NCBI GenBank assembly: GCA_002633005.1 | Contig: NMRA01000078.1 | Span: 319,868 to 383,867, forward strand | From: Phoronis australis | Taxonomy: Eukaryota > Phoronida > Phoronidae | Reading direction: 5' to 3' | DNA: 64,000 nt | In this document: piece after piece, positions 49,161-62,156 of the stretch | Layout of the letters: each line of letters opens with the position of its first letter | Position numbering within the stretch: the first letter of the stretch is position 1 | Made by a program: the position numbers and the translations under genes | The notes under the pieces: model-generated | What the model was told of the DNA's origin: nothing | The model's database searches: none | Seen by the model: only the letters and a program-made list of their open reading frames with translations

Positions 49161-52100
49161 CCAAGTTAAAACTACTCTCCACAGTTGCAGGCTATATCTC
49201 TAAAATCAATTTGGGTGTAATAACAACCATCATTGTTGAAACAGTGGTAGCTATTACCTTTCCATTTCATTAGCTCAGATCTACATCAATACAAAGGGCG
49301 AGCTGGATAGGCATCGTAAAAAGTGTCTGGGGCTGAGGGAATCTGAGCAGTGACCATTGTAAGCGAGAAATTCTCCACATGTATAATGTTGATCCTGGTA
49401 AAAGCCGTTCAGAAGGACGAGCGGTGAAAATTGCCGCATATTTTAGAAACGCGTGACTTCTTGTATGCGAATTGCTAGTTGCTCAAATAATTTTCCTAAA
49501 TAACTTCTAAACAGTCATTGGTAGGTTAACAAGGACAGTGCAAAAACTTTGATACCTGTGAAGAGAAGTGTGTGCTTAGGGGAGTATCTCAACCTTATTT
49601 AGTGGCCTTTTAATTATCGTATATCGTAATCAATAAACAGGCTAAGCCAACTAATAAAAGTATATATTTTCTGAAAGAAAAATATCAGAGTTTATAAAAA
49701 TATGTATTATATTTATGTGTCATTATCATTATTATGTTAACATCTTTTTAAAAAGGTGTTAACGCAATAATGATAATAGTAAAATTTCACTTTAGAAAAG
49801 ACTGTACATTCATAGCAAAATAACCCCTTTCTCGATTTTAATGAAACCCTTTATGAATGAAACTTCACAATTTACTCCAAACGCTGTTAGGAATTTTCGA
49901 TCACTCATTTAGGTTTGTTTTTATGCCAAATTAAGTCGCGAAACGTAAGATATTTTTGGGAAAATAGCAGTCATATTCGTCTATCTTACGGTACGCAAAA
50001 ACTAGACTTGTAAAAGGAAAATCCTAACAGCGTCCCTAAGTTCAAATTAAGTCGATTTGCCTAAGCCGAGAAAAAAACCCGGAAAACTTAAGTCTTCAAA
50101 ATCTGACTGTTATTGCTTAATTATTCGGTGAAAACTTGTTTTTGGTCAGTATAACTCATATATGCCTTAACCATGTTGGCTATTTCAACATTCACTGACA
50201 ATGTCAACTGAATCTACAATGCGTAATAAACTTAACATTTAATTTTTGAATGTGCCTCGGTGGTTAAAGCGTATCATGAGCACGAGATCAAAACAGCGAA
50301 ATGTCAAATTACCGATAAAATTAACGAATTTGGGTGAGGATTTATCTCCTTTCACAATTCCTGCTGTGTTCGTGAATACAAAGTCACAGAGTCGGTGCGG
50401 CGACTTAGACTCTGTTCATTCGTTCTCGACGGTAGTATGAATGCAGACGCGCAACTTCTTTAGAACCACAGTTACATTTTGTCTTCGTTTTCCGCGGCAT
50501 CATTCTATCCTATGTACACCTTGTTGGCTTGATATTTAATAATTGTGGCGACTCGGTGAACGAAAGGCCTGAGGGTACGTACATAACTGATCTAGATGCT
50601 TGGAGGGAGATTCGATTTGAGTGACAGCCCTGCAAACTTTCAGTGACCTCGTATATGTACTAAACAACTTTTCACGTGGTTGAAGGTGGCTCTGTTAATC
50701 TTTTTTTTTCTCGCTACACGGTTTATATTTCGTATTTGAAATTCTACCAAGAATGAAGATACAGTATTTTGCTAGACATAATTATGTAAAATATTGTAAA
50801 AACGAACAATTTTTGTGAATAAGGTTTGAGATTTCCTTAAGTCAAAATTTCTTATTTTTCTTCCGAAACGGACTGCTGAGCCAATAAAAGCTCGACACTA
50901 TTTTTAGCATTTTCTATTCTAGTTTTGTGAGAACTCAAGGTATATGCTTGAGTACTTAATGGCTTACGTGGATAACTTTGTAATTGCAGTTTGCACTTGA
51001 TTCCCCATAACGGAGGCTAAAGGGACGAGTCTGAACTCGTACTCGAGTTTTTAGTGTGAATTTAGGGCCATCAAGTGCAGACGTGGACTCAAATGCATAT
51101 GCTGTACAGTAATGTACTCGGACGCAGACTAATAACCCCTCATTTTTAGTCCGCACAAAAGTTATTAAAATAACCCCGGCAGAGCTGGATTTGCGCTTAG
51201 ATGCGTTTTTGGGTGGAAGTGGGCTTCTTCATTGCGCGGGTTGAGGTTTCCCCAGGGATTTCGGCCGGGCGCTTTCAAAGCCGCGACTCGCCTGCACTGA
51301 CCGCCGTGTACTCAACCTCCACGGCTACAGGAGTACTAGGTTAGACCACAAAACCGTCATTCAAAATTTGCAGGGTCTACAAATCCGTTTTCCGTTCAAA
51401 AAGGGAACTTTAAATTTAGACTACTCGCCGCGAAACAAATGATCTCAACTTGTCCTTTTTGAAATGAGAAGTGATTTTGTCCACCGTTTGCAAAGAAGTG
51501 ACAATTCGTTATTCGTACTTGTGAAGCTACATGTAGATCTCAAGAGATGTGATGGGAGCTGTCAAAAACCTTAAAATCATCTCCACTTTGACTGAGGAAC
51601 AATTTACTTCACACCCAATTTATAGCGGCAAGTGGTCTCAAAAGTTTTTTGTGTTGGAAGGCGTTATCTTAGAATATTGTAACAAGACTCAAAATTTCAA
51701 CTACAAAATTATCGAATTGGTGCAGATTCGTGACGCTTTAGTTGTGTCTCGAACCAATGACGTCACTCCCAGGTTCTTACAGCGTTTTGAGCAAAGGTCT
51801 CTAAATTAGCTATTTCTAAACTTGGTAGAACATATCAATCCCTCCAGGGTACCTTCATTCACTGAAGATGCCAATAGACAGCTTATTGCTAAGTGATATC
51901 AAATCGTCTCCTGGTTAAAAACATTTTGCTGTAAAGCTTAGTAGCTATTATGTCTTGGTCAAATACCATGGGTACGATTTGTCAATGGCATGGCTGTAAA
52001 AGGGATGGTAAATTCCCGGAACTCTTGAAATACAAGTGGATAAACGAAAAGCGCTATAGATTAGGTATTCCAAATTTTCCACAGTACAGTTTTAATAATA

Positions 52101-53355
52101 CCTGCAATCGACCTACTAATGTGGGGAACCCCTTGGTTTCGAGAAATATGCCACTTTAAATGCTCTCAAGAACATTTTCCTTCTAAAAATAGGATTAAGC
52201 CCCTTGTGACTTCATTCGCTAGTGATGTAGGCTCGTCATAGCTGTGATCATCGATGCTTAAATTTGAAGAAGGTGTGCCGTAAAATTTAGTTCCGATAAC
52301 AAAATAGTTAAGGTTAAACAAGACCTCATCGACAAGTTTGCGTATTAATTTGGCCAATTATCTACAAAACTGCAAAAATCATCTCCACTAAAGGAAATAT
52401 TTTCTGAGAGTACTAATGTTGCAGACATTGATTTTTAACTGCATACCAACCTATCATTGACTGGGTCACATGACCATGTCTTTGTAGTAAAATTTAGCAA
52501 AAAAGAAGTTGCTTGCTTTATGAAACAACTCTATCAATAACATCCGATTCGTCAAATTGCAATTGATGTAAATGTTCACGTTGAAATCTCTTACTTTTCT
52601 AAATACGCGTCTCGTTATCGTTTTATGCAACTTTCATTAAAAAAATCGTATTTTTTCATATACAAAATTGGGAAATTTTAGAAACAATTTTTATCAGAGC
52701 CTAAGGGAATAGTATCTGAAAGTTTATGTATCCGATCAGTCAAATCTCAGATATGATGATCCGAAGCTTGCCAAACTTTAACATTTTTCTACAATACCTA
52801 ATGTCAGGTTTTCCACTATTCTGATTCGGTTTTCCTGAAAACCTCAAAACGTTGATTTCAAACTAACTTGCTTATTGTGATTGTCCAGCTTCGCTCTTTA
52901 TACTTTTCTCCAAATAATTGCAGATCAATTTTTGAAAGGTTTGCTCAGTTTGTTTGCCACAAAGTTCGATGCAACACTCGCGCACTCGAGCAGAAACAAG
53001 AAACCCATGCTCGTTGTTCATTCCATTCGTCTCAAACACTGGCGTAGGTGGCTTCTTAGCGCCCCCAATTTACGTAATGTATTGGGGACGATCAGGAAGT
53101 CGGACGCCTGTGGTCTCAAAGTTGAATAATTCGCCATTGAATACCGCGGGCCTTGGAACGTTAAAAACAACTCTCTGGATCCCAAATTAGAACTGCATGA
53201 CATGTTTAGTTAAAATAAATTCCATAAAAAATCGATAATCTAACAGTAGTGCCTGAACATAATACACAAACTGAAGTCAATGAAAAGTTTTGAAGAACTT
53301 GCGTATATTTTTAGGCATATAAAATGTGCTCTTAAAGGTAGTTGACGTACATGTA
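49161..53355. other. Intergenic, mostly unresolved
   Basis: Holds the palindrome at 49722-49777 and a probable TTGTTCCT-family MITE ending near 51633 (GAGGAACAATTTACTTCA). Frames such as 51549-51809 and 51950-52159 are not supported as exons. No gene seen. Confidence 0.45.
49722..49777. repeat. 56-bp near-perfect palindrome
   Basis: ATTATCATTATTATGTTAAC then ATCTTTTTAAAAAGGT then GTTAACGCAATAATGATAAT. Apart from about three mismatches it is self-complementary without a loop. It may be the fused ends of a foldback element. Confidence 0.8.
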
Positions 53356-54193
53356 CATAGGCGGATTTAGGGGGGCCCAGGGGGCCCGCCCCCCCTCCCC
53401 CCCTTGGCTGCCGCAAAAAAAATAAAACAGCAAGAGCGTAGGGAAATGTTGAGTTTATTAATTAACCCCGNGCAGTGGCGCTGCGCACTACGACTCCGTT
53501 TCCGTCGTCTGCTCCACCGTGCAATGAAGGAAATTTACTTCATTTTTTAAAGAAAACGGAACCTGAGTGACGATAAAAAAACAGAAACTGCTGGTAAGAT
53601 GTCAATATTAATCGTGAATTGGTGAATCACTCAGAAACTCATAATTCTCTCTTTGTCAAACCTTAACTTAAGACGATTTCCAAAGCAATCCCGTCATTAT
53701 TGCCAACACGAAAAACGGATTTGGTCTTTTGGGCATTTGAAGACTATTTTCAGTACAACGAATTTTTTAAGAACCAATTGCACAAAATAAAAAACGTGTA
53801 ATAAGCATTACAAAAAGAAGTAGGTTTCGCGCGCAAACGCTGTGGACCATAAACAAGTAGGTCTCGTAGCACACTGGTGTAGTGGTTAAGCACGCGTGCG
53901 CTAACCCAGGGGTTGTGAGTTCGAGTCTGTGATACACACGGTTTTTACTGTTTGGCATGTTTTCCGTGTTTTTTTTTTTTTTTGCTTTTTTTCTTGGATA
54001 ATTCTTCAGGAATCAAGGAAAATGCTTGATTTTTAAAGGAAAAAACAGAAAAATTTCCTGGGCTGGAGGGGGGCAAACCCCCCTCCCGAACTCTCCCCAT
54101 TCGGTGCTATACGCATCTACAATCGTGGTTTGCGTAAATGCTTACAGCCGCACAAAATGTTGCCCCCCTTGTGATATCCTAGATCCGCCACTG
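53356..54193. mobile_element. Transposon remnant with GGCGGATTTAGG / CCTAGATCCGCC ends
   Basis: Starts CATAGGCGGATTTAGGGGGG and ends CCTAGATCCGCCACTG; ATGTA flanks both sides. The G/C-run termini (GGGGGCCCGCCCCCC) are typical of a widespread invertebrate non-autonomous DNA transposon class. It is about 838 bp with a tRNA-like segment inside and a long T-run near 53970. A second element with the same kind of ends is at 61915-62156. Confidence 0.6.
53868..53940 (+). repeat. tRNA-like segment inside the transposon
   Basis: A-box TGGTGTAGTGG (53875-53885) and B-box AGTTCGAGTCT (53918-53928) at tRNA spacing. The stems are imperfect. It reads as a tRNA-derived SINE or a captured, decayed tRNA. Confidence 0.5.
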
Positions 54194-56209
54194 ATGTAGT
54201 AGGCCCGTTAGAAACTGAAAGATCTCGAACTGTCTATTGACTCGGCAGCGCTCGTTACGAGTATACGTCTAAGGATTTTTGAGTTTGGAATGTTAATAAC
54301 TTATGAAGTCTTGCAAATCTAATTTACCGCAGTTATGGGTGGTTATTCGCAAAATACCGACAAGGATGTCTGTATAATGGAAAACCAACATAAAACCCCT
54401 TGAGCAATGAATTATTCACTTCTTATAGTAACAGTTGTGATCCCAAATGATACGTGCTAAACAAGTATATCCCCAATAGTTTGAGAAAAGAACATTGCTA
54501 CTTTCACAGAGGAAGTCATCAATGCTTGTCAAAAGTCACAAGTATCGTTGGCCTTTTGGATGTTAAAGTATCGCCCAAGTTACCGAGCTAAATCGATGTT
54601 TGCGGGCCTAAGACTCCATTCGTGTCTCTGGGGGTACTTTATAAGACCGTAGTCGCTGTTGTTATTTATATGCCTTACTTGTAAGATAATTGATTGAATT
54701 TGCAAGTAACTTTGTGGCATAGGCGGTTGAGACAGAACTTCGATCTTCGCTGAGCGCATCGACGGCGCTTCTGGAAGTTCTCGACTAAGTAGCGGAGCTA
54801 GTGGTTGGGCACTGGGTCGAATAAGTTGGACGAATGGAAATGGTCACTCGTTGAAAGCAAGTAAGTGGTTTGATTCGTGAAATCTTTTGCTGTATTGGGA
54901 AATAGCATCGAACAGATAATCTGCGGTTATTGATTTGTGCACGGAAGCAGAACGGCGTGTTTATTTTGGTGTATTGCCTGTGCTTTTTAGTGTCTCGGAG
55001 AAGCGCACGACCGAGTGTACGTATATTGACGTGGTTTCAGTCACAAAGTACAATCTCGGTCGTTATGAAATCTGATAGTGGTATCACTTCTTGATCACGA
55101 TTTGATAATTAAAAACCAATCAAATAATAAAGACTACTCAAACGCCGGGTGAATATCTTAAAATGCATCAACTGGAAATCTGCAAGTGCACAATTTTTTG
55201 AAAGAACTCTCAAATCATACAATTTGTAAGCGTAAGATGGAAAATCTGTATTCTGCACAGGAATGATATTAAAAATATTACAAACAAAATCTGTATTCAG
55301 CACAGGAATAATATTATAAATATTACAAACAAAATCTGTATTCTGCTCAGTAATAATATTATAAATATTACAAACAAAAATAGTGAAAACTAAATACGCC
55401 ACTTTCTTATTACACGAGCAAATTCATTTTGGTTGGAATCTTTCCTCACAAGCGATCTGTAACGACAAAACAACAGTAGCTTTCATTTGGAAAAATCAAC
55501 AGCTGATAGCCGATGTATTTAAATTCTTTATGTGCGAGTAGTTCGCCAATAATTGAGCGCAACAATTAAACAATGTACGTTGTTCACTATGGTCAATTTT
55601 GAAAGGAATAGGGCGTGGACACGGGTGGTGCGGTGTACAGCGCAAAAGAAAAACAACGCGCCTACCATTGATGACGTTCGTATAGTGGTAACCATTCATC
55701 CATCCTTCACCTTAGTTTGCACTGGTCGATAACAGTATTAAAGTCTGTTAATATTGCGGCTTAACAAATTCTCAGTTATGAAAAGGAGACTAAATTGCCA
55801 ATCAATGAAGACCAGTTATCCAAGGTAAATTTATTAAGAAACAATTATCCATTTAACATGAAAAATCAAAATAAAAGGTTCGCGCAATTTTAACTGATTG
55901 GTTTGGCAGCAGATCATCAAGGATACATAGACCATCTTGTACGCCTTATAATTTGTTAAATACACGCTAATCTTGTCTATCAAGTTATTGCTTCAACAGA
56001 CACTCGCTTGAATTCAAGGGATATCCGTCCGTGCCGCAAAGAGCAAGAATCCAAGTGCCAGTGAGACAAATAGACAGAATTGTCGTATATTTCCCAAATT
56101 TTGCGGAAATTTACTTCAAACGATATTTGTGTGATGGGCGCAGAATACGTCCATATTAATATTCGACAACTCGCAGAGCATTCGCATGTACTCAGAGTTA
56201 AACGGTGGT
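54194..56209. other. Intergenic, with small direct repeats
   Basis: 55235-55380 repeats AAAATCTGTATTC-GCACAGGAAT-ATATTA about three times (~62-bp period) and produces a spurious reverse frame. 55830-55835 may be the polyadenylation signal of the F-BAR-like gene. No coding exon found. Confidence 0.5.
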
Positions 56210-56570
56210 TCAAGAGCTATAAAACGCATTTAGTAGACCGCAGTCTTTGTCGTCAACCGTTACTTTACTTTCTGCAGCTGAATCAGAGAATTCGTGCTCT
56301 TCGACCACGTTGTCATCTCTTTCTGCGAGGTCACTAGGACCGAGCCCTTGAACTGCTGTGTACTCTATTAACGTTTCGCCTGAAGAGGGCATGATTGTGT
56401 TAGTCAGGTACCCACTGACGTCACTTGGCTTTGAACTCTCGTCTAAGTTTAACATCATACAAGCAGTTTTCGACCTTGCTTGAAGTAAATTGATTGTGTC
56501 CTCCATGGAAGGTCTCAGGCAAGGCTCGCTGAAAGCGTCCGTCTTAAGGCCGGTAATACCTTTGATATTC
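56210..56570 (-). CDS. F-BAR-like gene exon 7 (terminal)
   Basis: After CTCTACAG the exon reads NIKGITGLKTDAFSEPCLRP, SMEDTINLLQARSKTACMML, then an acidic serine-rich tail to TGA at 56212-56210 (final residues LLNAFYSS). No SH3 or other globular domain is visible. A possible reverse-strand AATAAA lies at 55835-55830, about 375 nt after the stop. Confidence 0.65.
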
Positions 56571-58517
56571 CTGTAGAGTAAACGAAAAGATAGGAGTTAC
56601 AATTCGCTCACAAAAAATGCCAAAGATATTTGTAACAGTACATGACAATCAATAATGACAAAACCAAGGACTAATGATTAATACTGTAATACTATGACGA
56701 TGCCAACGACGACGATGATTACATTAACGGTCATGATGGTTTTGTTAATGACGATTTTGTGATTGTAACGATGACGATGATCATGTTGATAGTGACATGG
56801 ATGATAAACCAAGCTTTCATCATGACACATTCGTTGCGCTTAAAGACGCAATAAAATCACTGACGCCTCCTGTCAAAAAAAAAAACTTCTGATTAAAGTC
56901 ACTTAGCGTTAAAACGTCAGTTTTATCTTGTTCCAATGCTCAGATTCAGATTTTTGGATTTGAGAAGAAATGACGGGTCCTTATATTCCTACTAAGGCTA
57001 TAAACTGAAGTTGGTGGTCACGGCGGGTTAGTTTTATGTACTATACTGCCACAAGGAGAATTCCATGTGAGTAACCAGTGATCAAGCAAAATGCAAGAGA
57101 CGTAGCACTGGAAGGACAAAAACGTTTGCGAAAAAAAATGTTTTTAATATCCGAGTGAGATAGTCTATCTGCTTTAATTCACTCGCCCGCTGGCTTATGA
57201 CGCCGGGTCAAGTGGTTCAACCATATTGGACATTGAACTAGTTCCCTATGACGACTTCCTGCTCACCAACCAATCGGTGTCTTAGCCAGTGAGTGAATCG
57301 TGTGCAGCTAATCAGATCAGAAGCATGACAAATTGTCAAGCCATTATGTTATTTTTCTCTCGCTTTAGAAACGAAGTACATAGAAGTGCAGCAGTGACGC
57401 TCTGCTTTTAAAACGGAAGTCAATATTATTTTTTTGCAACTTATGCTTCAGTCATCACTATATTCAGACACTTTCCCGCCATGTGATGTTACTATTACGT
57501 CTTGGAAATACATGATCAACTTCCTGCCGATGTTTTTTATTTAACCGTCTCATGCCATTTTAAAAATTCAAAAAACATGTACTATTCCATACTTCCATTT
57601 TTATCATAAACATGCAAATTACAGGTCACCTGACCAAAAAGTTGTAACTTTGGCCGTGCGAAAACATGGCTGTCAACGGACGGTTTCAATAAAATGTGAT
57701 CAAGTAAACTGCACTGAGGAAAAGATTGAATTTAACTAAACTGCAAGAGTAAAGGATCGGAGAGCATCAAAAAAGAAAAAAGTTTATGGACAGCTAAGCA
57801 TGAACGTGTTGGACTTTACGTCTGGTTTTTAGCATGTTTTCTCTCAAAAGGTTTCGTTACCTCCCGGCGATAACAATCGGTTGGCAAGTGGCTCATCAAG
57901 ACCACCAACGCTTCCTTAGAGGACAGCACCGGTGGACAATTCAAGGCTAGTACATGTAGCCTACCACAAGACCACGCAACGAAAAGGTACTCGTAATTTC
58001 ACTGTGGGTTCACAGGTACACTTGCGAGTAGCGACCTTAGCTTGTTGGTGGGCACTCAGGATAAAATGGCCACCCAAGTTCGTCCTAATGTAACTGACGA
58101 CAAAGAAGCGGAGGTAGAAAGACGCAGCTGTGTGTTATTGACCTTTCGAAGTGTCATGTGCTTCTGAGTAGAGACAGGCAAGCAAAGAACCGGTCTGTAT
58201 TCGTGGACCCAAGTATTTTGTGAGCAAACCTAGGATTACCTAGTGCTTGGCTTGTAATGCATGGGAATATTTCGCGAACTCTTGTTTAATCTTGCGTTTT
58301 TGCGAGGTTGTACCGTTAATTGCGGAACGAAAAACATTAGACACAATGAAGATAAGACTATAGCTTATATTTCCAATTTCAGTCGTCAATTCTCGTACAA
58401 ATTTGCAAGTGTACTCGTGCCATGCCATTGGTTAACTTTCGAGCCAATTTAAGATTAGACCCGTTCAGCATTGCACTGGCGCCTTCACTGCATGACTCAC
58501 GAATTGTCCTTACTTAC

Positions 58518-58624
58518 AACGGGAAATGTGAAGATGGGCACGGGAAATTGTCAGAGACCCGCATGATGACGTCACTGGTGACTTCCGTCTGTCTGTCAAA
58601 CGTTGAAGCCGTGAGCTCACACTG
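58518..58624 (-). CDS. F-BAR-like gene exon 6
   Basis: Acceptor TATTTCAG and consensus donor GTAAGT bound 107 nt reading QCELTASTFDRQTEVTSDVI then MRVSDNFPCPSSHFP, ending two bases into a leucine codon that exon 7 completes. The phase fits both neighbours, which is the main support since the sequence itself is not diagnostic. Confidence 0.62.
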
Positions 58625-59122
58625 CTGAAATAGCGATTGGTGAACACAAACTTGTAAGAACGAATTACTCGAAAGTTTGAATAGTTGAAGATGTGCAAAA
58701 ACATAGTTTGATTCCTTGGCTATAACCACTAATTCAATTTTCTTCACTTTTTCTTTTATGTGTTTATCAGTGTACAAGACGTATTTGTGCCATTCAATTT
58801 GAGGAATATTTCAAATTTTCAAGAATGCTTCTATTGTGTCAAATGTAGTTCGAGTTTTAATTCTCAATTTACGTTCAATTTATGGCTGAGGTCACGCAAT
58901 TGCTACCAATAAGACTTTACCCATGCGTATTCTTTATTTATATGCTTAGACCTGAAAATCCTTATGCAGGATAACTTCCGAAAATCTTCTTGGAAGAGCG
59001 ATTACTACCGGTATGTGGTATAGTCATTGTGGACAGTGATCAGCATTTGTTCTACGGTTCAAATCCTTCGTGCGCCCAAAATAATAGGAACTTTGAGTAT
59101 GAGTTGATCGATGCCGTCCTAC

Positions 59123-59290
59123 CATCTTATAAAACTCCAATGACGATTGCATTGCCTCGTTACATTCTAGCATTTTTCTCTCGGCATGCTCCTTCGCTTT
59201 GCGCACGCGCTCGAGGTGCCTTTCGCCTGTCTCCGACCTCGGCGATTTGTCCATCAATTTGTTGTATTTCCGTTGTACGTAAGATAAATT
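59123..59290 (-). CDS. F-BAR-like gene exon 5
   Basis: A 168-nt exon after TTTTAG with donor GTAGGA, exactly 56 codons: NLSYVQRKYNKLMDKSPRSE, TGERHLERVRKAKEHAERKM, LECNEAMQSSLEFYKM. It is strongly helical, and the Y-V-Q-R-K-Y plus K/E-rich run resembles late F-BAR helices. Confidence 0.72.
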
Positions 59291-59735
59291 CTAAAATACA
59301 CAAAGGGTCAAAGGTCAAACGATGACTGTAAGAAGTCATCTGATGAAATCACATTAACACATTTTTTATTTCTTTGTCAGTTGTTGATGCGATACTTTCC
59401 ATGTAACGTGTTACCTAGCTAGTTATGTACGCAGGTCTGAATAAACAATGTGTTACAGTATGCTATGGCGTTATGGTTATTACCTGCCCTAAAATTTCGT
59501 TTTCATCACCTACATGTACGGTTGCTTATTTAGGACATTGGAATGTAAAAAGCCAAAATTCGCTCGAGAATTTCATGATAATTTCTCGAAATTTTGAGAA
59601 TTTAAACAAATTTGAGCTCCTTTTTATTTCCCAAACCCCTAAATAAGTTCACCGCCATATTCACCAGTTCAATGCCAGTAAATGTCTTCTTGAAGCAGCG
59701 CGTCAATACACCTACGTGCAAAAAGTTACTCGTAC

Positions 59736-59844
59736 CTGACGAGATTTTATGAATTTGTCACGCCATGACAGGTATTCGTCGTTTGCCTGCAAAGCTCGTC
59801 GCAACACGGAAGATAGGTTGTCGACATTTATTCCTGCACTGCAC
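59736..59844 (-). CDS. F-BAR-like gene exon 4
   Basis: Two in-frame acceptors lie six nucleotides apart (TATAG ending at 59845 and GTGCAG ending at 59839), so two residues may be optional. The rest reads AGINVDNLSSVLRRALQAND then EYLSWRDKFIKSRQ, with donor GTACGA after 59736. It ends in phase 0. Confidence 0.68.
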
Positions 59845-61126
59845 CTATAAATTAGATATCAAAAAATACTAAGTAAGTGACACCCATTTTGGTTGAAATT
59901 TCAGTCTGATGATAAATGCTCATCAGATTTTTATCTGTCTGATCTTCATTCATGGAAAACTTCTTTGACTATTTATCATCGCTCAGTGATAAGAAATCAT
60001 ATAAATAATCCTAATCGATGATAAACTTTGCTGATATCGACCATTAATATGAATTCGTATTAAGCATCCGCAATGTGCCGCACCATTCATAAGAATTTAT
60101 AAAACTGGTCGACATGAATTCATATAAAAACTTTGTGATAAATTATGACCCCTCAAAAATTCCCTGTATACGTGACTGTATATCTTTGCGAGCTCGTGTC
60201 TCGAAATAGATCAATGAAGACCGCGACAATCTTTAGTTTTACACAGGCAGTTTTGGTTGACCACTAATTTATCATAGAAGAATTTTCGTATGACTTGATA
60301 TCAACCATTGCTATGAATTAACATGAATAGTATGACATGACAAGAATGGTTAATAACAATTCTTATTAACCTGAAACACAATTTCTCAATCAAGGTTTAT
60401 CATCAATAGAGTTAATTTATGTTTTCTTAGCACTGGGCTGTGCTACAGTTTTAAGAGGTTTTGATTTATAATTAGTCTGACATGAATTCATACCAACCAA
60501 AATGGAATGAACTTTCGACAACACCCTGATCGTTTCACGGGTACTGTGTGTGAAACGACTTACGTGTGTTTGCCTTTTGATTTTGCGGTCGCTACGGAGT
60601 GGAAAATACTTCCATCTAAACTTGCTGTGTGAAACTTCGAATCAGCCAAGGTTTGTTAAGTCTCAGTCTACATCGTTTCAATCCAGGTGATTTGACGTAT
60701 TTTTATCATTTTCAGTTTATTTTTTCGCGTGATCATGTGGTAGTTTATTTAATTATCTTAACTATTCTGTGCAATGGTGATTAACCAACATAATCTCATT
60801 GTTTATGGTAATGACGACCGCTGCAACAATGACGATATACCATGTTTATGTTTGTGTCAAAATGTCGCTTTTCCGGAAGCGTAATAAAATATAGCAAACG
60901 AAAGGATCGTGGGAGTTTGAATATGCAGAAATTAATAAAAGCACAATAGATTATGCATTTTAAAAACAGAAAACTTTGAGCATCTACTAAAGGGAACACA
61001 GTACTCAATTTGTAAAATCCTATTTCACGAAAGTTCTGCAGAGAAATCCATTGACTAAAGTCTAAGTTAATTTAAATACTGACACTGCGAATAAAGCAAT
61101 TAAAAGTGCAAAAACATATTACATAC

Positions 61127-61244
61127 CGTTTCAGGTAGTCAGCTTTGTCTGCGGCACTTTCCTTTAAATCTTGAATATGACTTCTAACAACCGCCACGTT
61201 ATTCACAACTGATCCATTAAACGTTTCACTCCATTGGCGGAATT
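61127..61244 (-). CDS. F-BAR-like gene exon 3
   Basis: Acceptor ATTTAG and donor GTATGT bound 118 nt encoding EFRQWSETFNGSVVNNVAVV then RSHIQDLKESAADKADYLK, a clear amphipathic helix region. Phases agree with exons 2 and 4. Confidence 0.7.
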
Positions 61245-61676
61245 CTAAATATTTCATATACATCATTTTATTGAAGAGCAATTTATTAATACATGTAATG
61301 CTGTTTTAAAAAAAGAGTAAAAAGCAATACGATTTCGTTATAAATTTATGCCAAATAATTACAACAAAAATTGAGTATAAGTTGAAATGTGCATAAATCA
61401 GGACTTCCGGTTGACTCTATCAAAGTCAATCGGTAGGTTTGTTCTAGTTTATGCACTAGGCAAAGGCGCCAGGCTGGAACACTGTCGTATTCTTTTGATA
61501 ATCCGTGTATTTCACTCGTTTATATTGAGTGGTTCGTTGAACAGGAGATATTCAGAATGTTCACATGAACTACCCCCAAACACTCCAGAAGTTGTCATCA
61601 GCATCGCTACCTAGGCTACCTGTCGTAAAAACTAAACTATGTCCATGAGTATTGTTTGCATAAAATATTTTCTCAC

Positions 61677-61810
61677 CTGTATTACTCAATGTTCTCTGAT
61701 CTCTGTCAGTTAGTTTGGTCATTTTCTTCATATGAGTGTCAACGATCTTGGCCATCTTCGAGAACGCTTCCGCCTCTTTTCGCTCTATTCGGGAGAGCTG
61801 TTTCAAACGA
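61677..61810 (-). CDS. F-BAR-like gene exon 2
   Basis: Acceptor CTTTCTAG before 61810 and donor GTGAGA after 61677. It reads RLKQLSRIERKEAEAFSKMA then KIVDTHMKKMTKLTDRDQRT LSNT (split). The R-I-E-R-K-E-A-E-A-F-S-K-M-A-K-I segment is the best F-BAR-like stretch of the protein. Confidence 0.7.
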
Positions 61811-61914
61811 CTAGAAAGGCAAACACGTGCAGAGGTTAGTGCCTGATGATGTCCGTGCAATTAAGCTGCACGGTTAACTGAAACAGGTCACCAGTCTGGC
61901 CTTCTCGTGGCTCT

Positions 61915-62156
61915 CAGTGGCCGATCTAGGCCAGTAAGGGGAGGGAACAACCACGTTTTGGTCGTATATTCTTGTATCTCTCAGGTGACTGATCTAGGAT
62001 GTTGTAAGCGGAGGAAGCAACCACTTATTGGTCGTGTCTGGAGAGGGAAGTTTGTTAGGGCCAGCCTACCGGGTCCTCTCTGACCTACGAGTCCTAGGTG
62101 ACCGGAATTAGTTGGTTTACGAACCATTTTTAACACGGTCCTTAAATCCGCCTATG
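61915..62156. mobile_element. Small element with CAGTGGCCGATCTAGG ends
   Basis: CAGTGGCCGATCTAGG at 61915 is inverted as CCTTAAATCCGCCTATG at the right end, matching the termini at 53356-54193. About 242 bp. It lies in intron 1 of the F-BAR-like gene. Confidence 0.5.

Noticed and set aside
57866..57920. Extra exon of the F-BAR-like gene (reverse strand)
   Set aside because: A plausible donor GTAACG exists, but exons 6 and 7 already join in phase, and this segment would break the frame.
59907..59940. Second hammerhead candidate (CTGATGATAAATGCTCATCAG)
   Set aside because: A simple local palindrome; no GAAA and no further stems at the right spacing.
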